64,000 nt of DNA from Gigantopelta aegis (taxonomy: Eukaryota; Mollusca; Gastropoda; Neomphalida; Peltospiridae). The notes under the pieces were generated by a model. That model had not been told where the DNA came from. It made no database searches and saw only the letters and a program-made list of their open reading frames with translations. Location: the NCBI RefSeq assembly GCF_016097555.1, contig NC_054707.1:89501-153500 (forward strand), read 5' to 3'. Position 1 is the stretch's first letter, and the number at the start of each line of letters is the position of its first letter. Positions 59,323-64,000 of this stretch are shown here, piece after piece. Both the position numbers and the translations under genes were made by a program.

Positions 59323-59619
59323 CATGCCATGACATTTAATATACTGTATGGCACATGTTGGAATAGGAAAGATTCCAGAGGTTTGGGTATCGAAACTCGG
59401 GCACTCTGGACCTGCTAGATCCTACAGCCCTGGAATGGTTATCTGGATATTGGTGGATACTGTTGACATTGCACAGCTTTAGTAACACGACTGAATGTTG
59501 ACGACATCAAGATCTTCATACAGAACGTGTACGGGTGGTATCTAGCTTCGTCGCTAGAGAACTAGTCAGAGATCCCGTACTCACAGGATCGAACCTTCTA
59601 TGTGGACCCATTCTCCTAC

Positions 59620-59955
59620 TGGGTTTTCCAATGCCAACGACTGGTATATCAGAGGTTGTGGTATGTGCTGTCCTGTCACTAGGAAAGTGCATATTAAAAT
59701 CCTTTAATGGGGAAAACAATAGGCCTACCGGGTTTCCTCACAAAACATTAGCCGGTTTCCTCTAATGACCGAGTCAGAATTACCAAATGTTTAACATCCA
59801 TTAGCCGATGATTAATTAATCAATGTGCCCTAGTGGTGTCGTTAAACAAAACATTCCTCTCAAGACCGAGTCATAATTACCAAACGTGACATCCAGTAGC
59901 TGATGATTAATTAATTAATGTGCTCTAGTGGTGTTGCAAAACAAAACAAACTTTT
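59620..59955 (+). mobile_element. SINE, headless, with duplicated 3' end
   Basis: Core from ACGACTGGTATATCAG. The 3' end (ACCGAGTCAGAATTACCAAA to GTCGTTAAACAAAAC) is present twice in tandem (about 59768-59850 and 59865-59950). Confidence 0.8.
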
Positions 59956-60910
59956 CAGTGAACACCAAGACTCCATTCTGATATCGGAATAAATGTTAAA
60001 TTAAAAAAAAGAAATATGACCTCAGTTTAACTTTATTTTTGTTTAGAAAACATGATTCTAAGTATTTCTTACCACTATTTTACATTTAACCAGTCGTACA
60101 ACACTGGCCCTTGTAGCAATTAAAGTAGAAAAAGCAATCTTTAGCTTTCTACCTTAAACTAATAATGATGTCTTTCTAAAAAAAAAAAGAAGAGAGAATA
60201 AGTCTACCTTATCTACACTTACAGTTTTTAAAACTAAAATTCACTCACTAGAGTCGGTCCTTTAGGATTGATATCGTTTGTAAGGGTGGGGGGAGGGGGA
60301 GGTGTCTGCACAAGCTAGATTTTAATATTTATTACCATTAGTCTCTTGCTGGTCCAATTGGAAAAGACTATTATTATAGGTTTCGTGTCCGTCCTGTCCG
60401 TCTGTCCCACATATTGCTTTCCGGACGCAATGCCTCAGAATACTGGGCTGAAATTTTGTGTATAGCGCGGACTTTAATTGGAATTTATTAAAGGGCCATA
60501 ACTCTGTCAAAATTGGAATTTATCCATGTTTGATAAAGTTGTAGCCCTTGAGCTTCAGGAACTCCGCAGTAGGCCTAGTCTCAGAATTTTGTTAATATGG
60601 AGCTGGACAAAAATAACCGTTCATTTTTGTACTCTAGATCCCACAAGCTTAAGGGAACATGTTAAACTTTGGGCAATTCTGACAAACTCCGACGATACCC
60701 ACTACAGTTGTCTATTACCAGCAAAGGATAGGTTTTATTATGCACTTGACAGCACGTACAAGTTGGAGTGGGAGAAAACCCAATGGGTCTGCTGAGGAGG
60801 TGTGAACCTGAGACTAGCACATCAGGCGAGTGCTTTAAATACTGACTGAGCTCCCACCCCCCATTTGAAGTATTACCACATACGGGCCTGTATTTCCAGG
60901 TGTCTGATAA
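59956..60910. other. Intergenic sequence with degenerate SINE traces
   Basis: No gene. A weak reverse SINE remnant is visible at about 60690-60865 (GAAAACCCAATGGGTC, GCTCCCACCCCC). Confidence 0.4.
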
Positions 60911-60911
60911 T

Positions 60912-61110
60912 GGAAGGAGGGAAGGAAATGTTTTATTTAACGACGCACTCAACACATTTTATTTACGGTTATATGGTTAAGGGCCACATAGATACTGAGG
61001 GAGGAAAAGTGCTTTCGCCACTTCATGGGCTACTCTTTCCGATTAACAGCCAGAGATCTTTTATATGCGTCATCCCATACAGGATAGCACATACCACAGC
61101 CTTTGTTACA
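60912..61110 (-). mobile_element. SINE fragment, second tail type
   Basis: Reverse tail (AATGTTTTATTTAACGACGC, ACTCAACACATTTTATTTAC) and core to CACAGCCTTTGTTAC. Head missing. Confidence 0.83.
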
Positions 61111-61734
61111 GCAGTTGTGCTGATAAGGGAAGCAACTCTCATTAAACTTGTTACATGATCTGGCATCCAGGTATTCAGGTTTTGATTCTGGAATCAATTC
61201 TGTTTTAACACCAACATTATGAGAGTCCCCACACCATCCTTCATCATTAAACGGTTATATGAGTTGTGATTAATACAACTATAGACATTGGCTGCAACAG
61301 TGTTGGTATTCCTTATGTAGACACAACGGTATATGATTTAGCAGCAGTTTAAACACTTTGGAACGTAATTCTCCCAATTGGTTCAGTAGTAAAGCAGTCA
61401 CATAGGTTACTCATTTCAACTCTTGGCAAATGGTATTTTATGCACGTAATTTCCTAATGTCACGGTAGCACATACCACCGCCTATGACGTATTTGTTATG
61501 TATCACAATAATTTAAAAACATGTTTTTATAACATCATATCAGCAACGACTGTTTGATGCCTAACGTGGTTATTTGGTCGATAGATTTAAGCCATTGCCG
61601 CCATGTCAACATAGGCCTACAGGTCAGGTCATAGGTTTTAACGTGCACATTCTGAACAAGCCGTTGTAACACACGCTGGTCATGGGCGCAGGTGTCGACT
61701 TTTACCGGCCTTTCTGTCCATGACAGGAAAAGAT
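61111..61734. other. Intergenic sequence
   Basis: No gene or clear element recognised. Confidence 0.45.
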
Positions 61735-64000
61735 AGGCCTACAGGTTAGTCTTGCTTATAAAGCAGCAAGAAGACAGGAAAAGATAGGCCTACAACTTAC
61801 TCTCATAAAGCAGCAAGAAGACAGGAAAAGATAGGCCTACAGCTTATTCTCATAAAGCAGCAAGAAGACAGGGACAGATAGGCCTACAGCTTACTCTCAT
61901 AAAGCAGCAAGAAGACAGGAAAAGATAGGCCTACAGCTTACTCTCAGCAGCAAGAAGACAGGAAAAGATAGGCCTACAGCTTACTCTCATAAAGCAGCAA
62001 GAAGACAGGGAAAGATAGGCCTACAGCTTACTCTCATAAAGCAGCAAGAAGACAGGGAAAGATAGGCCTACAGCTTACTCTTATAAAGCAGCAAGAAGAC
62101 AGGGAAAGATAGGCCTACAGCTTACTCTTATAAAGCAGCAAGAAGACAGGGAAAGATAGGCTTACAGCTTACTCTCATAAAGCAGCAAGAAGACAGGGAA
62201 AGATAGACCTACAGCTTACTCTTATAAAGCAGCAAGAGGACAGGGAAAGATAGACCTACAGCTTACTCTTATAAAGCAGCAAGAGGACAGGAAAAGATAG
62301 GCCTTACTCTCATAAAGCAGCAAGAAGACAGGGAAAGATAGGCCTACAGCTTACTCTTATAAAGCAGCAAGAAGACAGGGAAAGATAGGCCTACAGCTTA
62401 ATCTCAGCAGCAAGAAGACAGGGAAAGATCCTACAGGTTAATAAAGCAGCAAGAAGACAGGGAAAGATAGGCCTACAGCTTACTCTCATAAAGCAGCAAG
62501 AAGACAGGAAAATATAGAAGACAGGGAAGAGGACAGATAGGCCTACAGCTTACTCTCATAAAGCAGCAAAGAGGACAGGAAAAGATAGGCCTACAGCTTA
62601 CTCTCATAAAGCAGCAAGAAGACAGGGAAAGATAGGCCTACAGCTTACTCTCATAAAGCAGCAAGAGGACAGGAAAAGATAGGCCTACAGCTTAATCTCA
62701 TAAAGCAGCAAGAAGACAGGAAAAGATAGGCCTACAGCTTAATCTCAGCAGCAAGAAGACAGCTTACTCTTATAAAGCAGCAAGAAGACAGGGAAAGATA
62801 GGCCTACAGACTCTCATAAAGCAGCAAGAAGACAGGGAAAGATAGGCCTACAGCTACTAGCTAGGCCTACAGCTTACTCTCATAAAGCAGCAAGAAGACA
62901 GGAAAAGATAGGCCTACAGCTTACTCTCATAAAGCAGCAAGAGGACAGGGAAAGATAGGCCTACAGCTTAATCTCAGCAGCAAGAAGACAGGAAAAGATA
63001 GACCTACAGCTTACTCTCATAAAGCAGCAAGAGGACAGGGAAAGATAGGCCTACAGCTTAATCTCAGCAGCAAGAAGACAGGGAAAGATAGACCTACAGC
63101 TTACTCTCAGCAGCAAGAAGACAGGGAAAGATAGGCCTACAGCTTACTCTCATAAAGCAGCAAGAGGACAGGGAAAGATAGGCCTACAGCTTACTCTCAT
63201 AAAGCAAGCAAGAAGACAGGGAAAGATAGGCCTACAGCTTACTCTCAGCAGCAAGAAGACAGGAAAAGATAGGCCTACAACTTACTCTCATAAAGCAGCA
63301 AGAAGACAGGGAAAGATAGGCCTACAGCTTACTCTCATAAAGCAGCAAGAAGACAGGGAAAGATAGGCCTACAGCTTACTCTCATAAAGCAGCAAGAAGA
63401 CAGGGAAAGATAGGCCTACAGCTTACTCTCATAAAGCAGCAAGAAGACAGGGAAAGATAGGCCTACAGCTTACTCTTATAAAGCAGCAAGAAGACAGGGA
63501 AAGATAGGCCTACAGCTTACTCTTATAAAGCAGCAAGAAGACAGGGAAAGATAGGCTTACAGCTTACTCTCATAAAGCAGCAAGAAGACAGGGAAAGATA
63601 GACCTACAGCTTACTCTTATAAAGCAGCAAGAGGACAGGGAAAGATAGACCTACAGCTTACTCTTATAAAGCAGCAAGAGGACAGGAAAAGATAGGCCTA
63701 CAACTTACTCTCATAAAGCAGCAAGAAGACAGGGAAAGATAGGCCTACAGCTTACTCTTATAAAGCAGCAAGAAGACAGGGAAAGATAGGCCTACAGCTT
63801 AATCTCAGCAGCAAGAAGACAGGGAAAGATAGACCTACAGGTTACTCTCATAAAGCAGCAAGAAGACAGGGAAAGATAGGCCTACAGCTTACTCTCATAA
63901 AGCAGCAAGAAGACAGGAAAATATAGGCCTACAGCTTAATCTCATAAAGCAGCAAGAGGACAGGAAAAGATAGGCCTACAGCTTACTCTCAGCAGCAAGA
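61735..64000. repeat. 46-bp satellite array running off the window (about 49 units)
   Basis: Unit AAGCAGCAAGAAGACAGGG, AAAGATAGGCCTACAGC, TTACTCTCAT, with shorter units lacking CATAAAG. A series of about seven units with the same variant order recurs at about 62010-62310 and 63410-63710, so the array also grew by larger duplications. Confidence 0.96.

Noticed and set aside
1-64000. Retrovirus-like, LTR or Polinton-type elements
   Set aside because: No reverse transcriptase, integrase, capsid or long terminal repeats seen; the mobile DNA here is SINEs and DNA transposons.

Overview
This window is animal nuclear DNA, most likely from a mollusc and probably a gastropod. The evidence is: three intron-containing metazoan genes, many copies of tRNA-derived SINEs of a type I know from molluscan genomes, near-identical Tc1/mariner transposons, small non-autonomous DNA transposons, and a very large share of tandem repeats. 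There is no bacterial, viral or organellar organisation. The species call is inference. The gene calls rest on exon-by-exon reading of conserved protein sequence with matching splice phases.

Layout. 1-4345 is tandem repeat: a 58/30-bp array, then a G-tract minisatellite with a (TG)n block inside it. 4346-9797 holds a MITE, SINEs, trinucleotide repeats and a 20-bp satellite. 9798-18539 (+) is the 3' part of a Ly6/uPAR-type GPI-anchored protein gene: two coding exons separated by an 8.4-kb intron. 18540-28700 is intergenic: SINEs, small arrays and a 1.9-kb 15-bp satellite. 28705-46243 (-) is a complete ten-exon EDEM2 gene (GH47 ER mannosidase-like protein of glycoprotein ERAD, 779 aa predicted). 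46244-50381 is the head-to-head interval between EDEM2 and RPS10. It has a perfect 28-bp-arm palindrome, a MULE-like MITE, and a CAGGG-ended MITE with a Tc1 element nested in it. 50382-57093 (+) is RPS10 (ribosomal protein eS10, 170 aa, five coding exons). 57094-64000 is SINE debris and a 46-bp satellite that runs off the window.

The most striking feature is where several of the minisatellites lie. In the Ly6 gene and in EDEM2, tandem arrays sit exactly on exon-intron junctions. The repeat unit contains the last or first nucleotides of the exon plus the splice dinucleotide. The Ly6 intron starts with 37 exact 66-bp copies of its own 5' splice site. It also holds more than 100 copies of its own 3' splice site, with a Tc1 element inserted just before the final one. 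In EDEM2, exon 4 is flanked on one side by 25 copies of its acceptor (39 bp) and on the other by 22 copies of its donor (44 bp). Exon 8 has about 20 copies of its donor (22 bp), the last exon has about 17 diverged acceptor copies (66 bp), exon 2 has 4 acceptor copies and exon 6 has 2. RPS10 has none that span a junction. Whether this reflects a mechanism acting at splice junctions or the survival of random minisatellites where they do least harm cannot be decided here, but the pattern is directly visible.

The genes themselves are unrelated housekeeping or surface-protein genes (ERAD mannose trimming, 40S ribosome, Ly6 surface protein). They are not a pathway cluster. EDEM2 and RPS10 diverge from a shared upstream interval.
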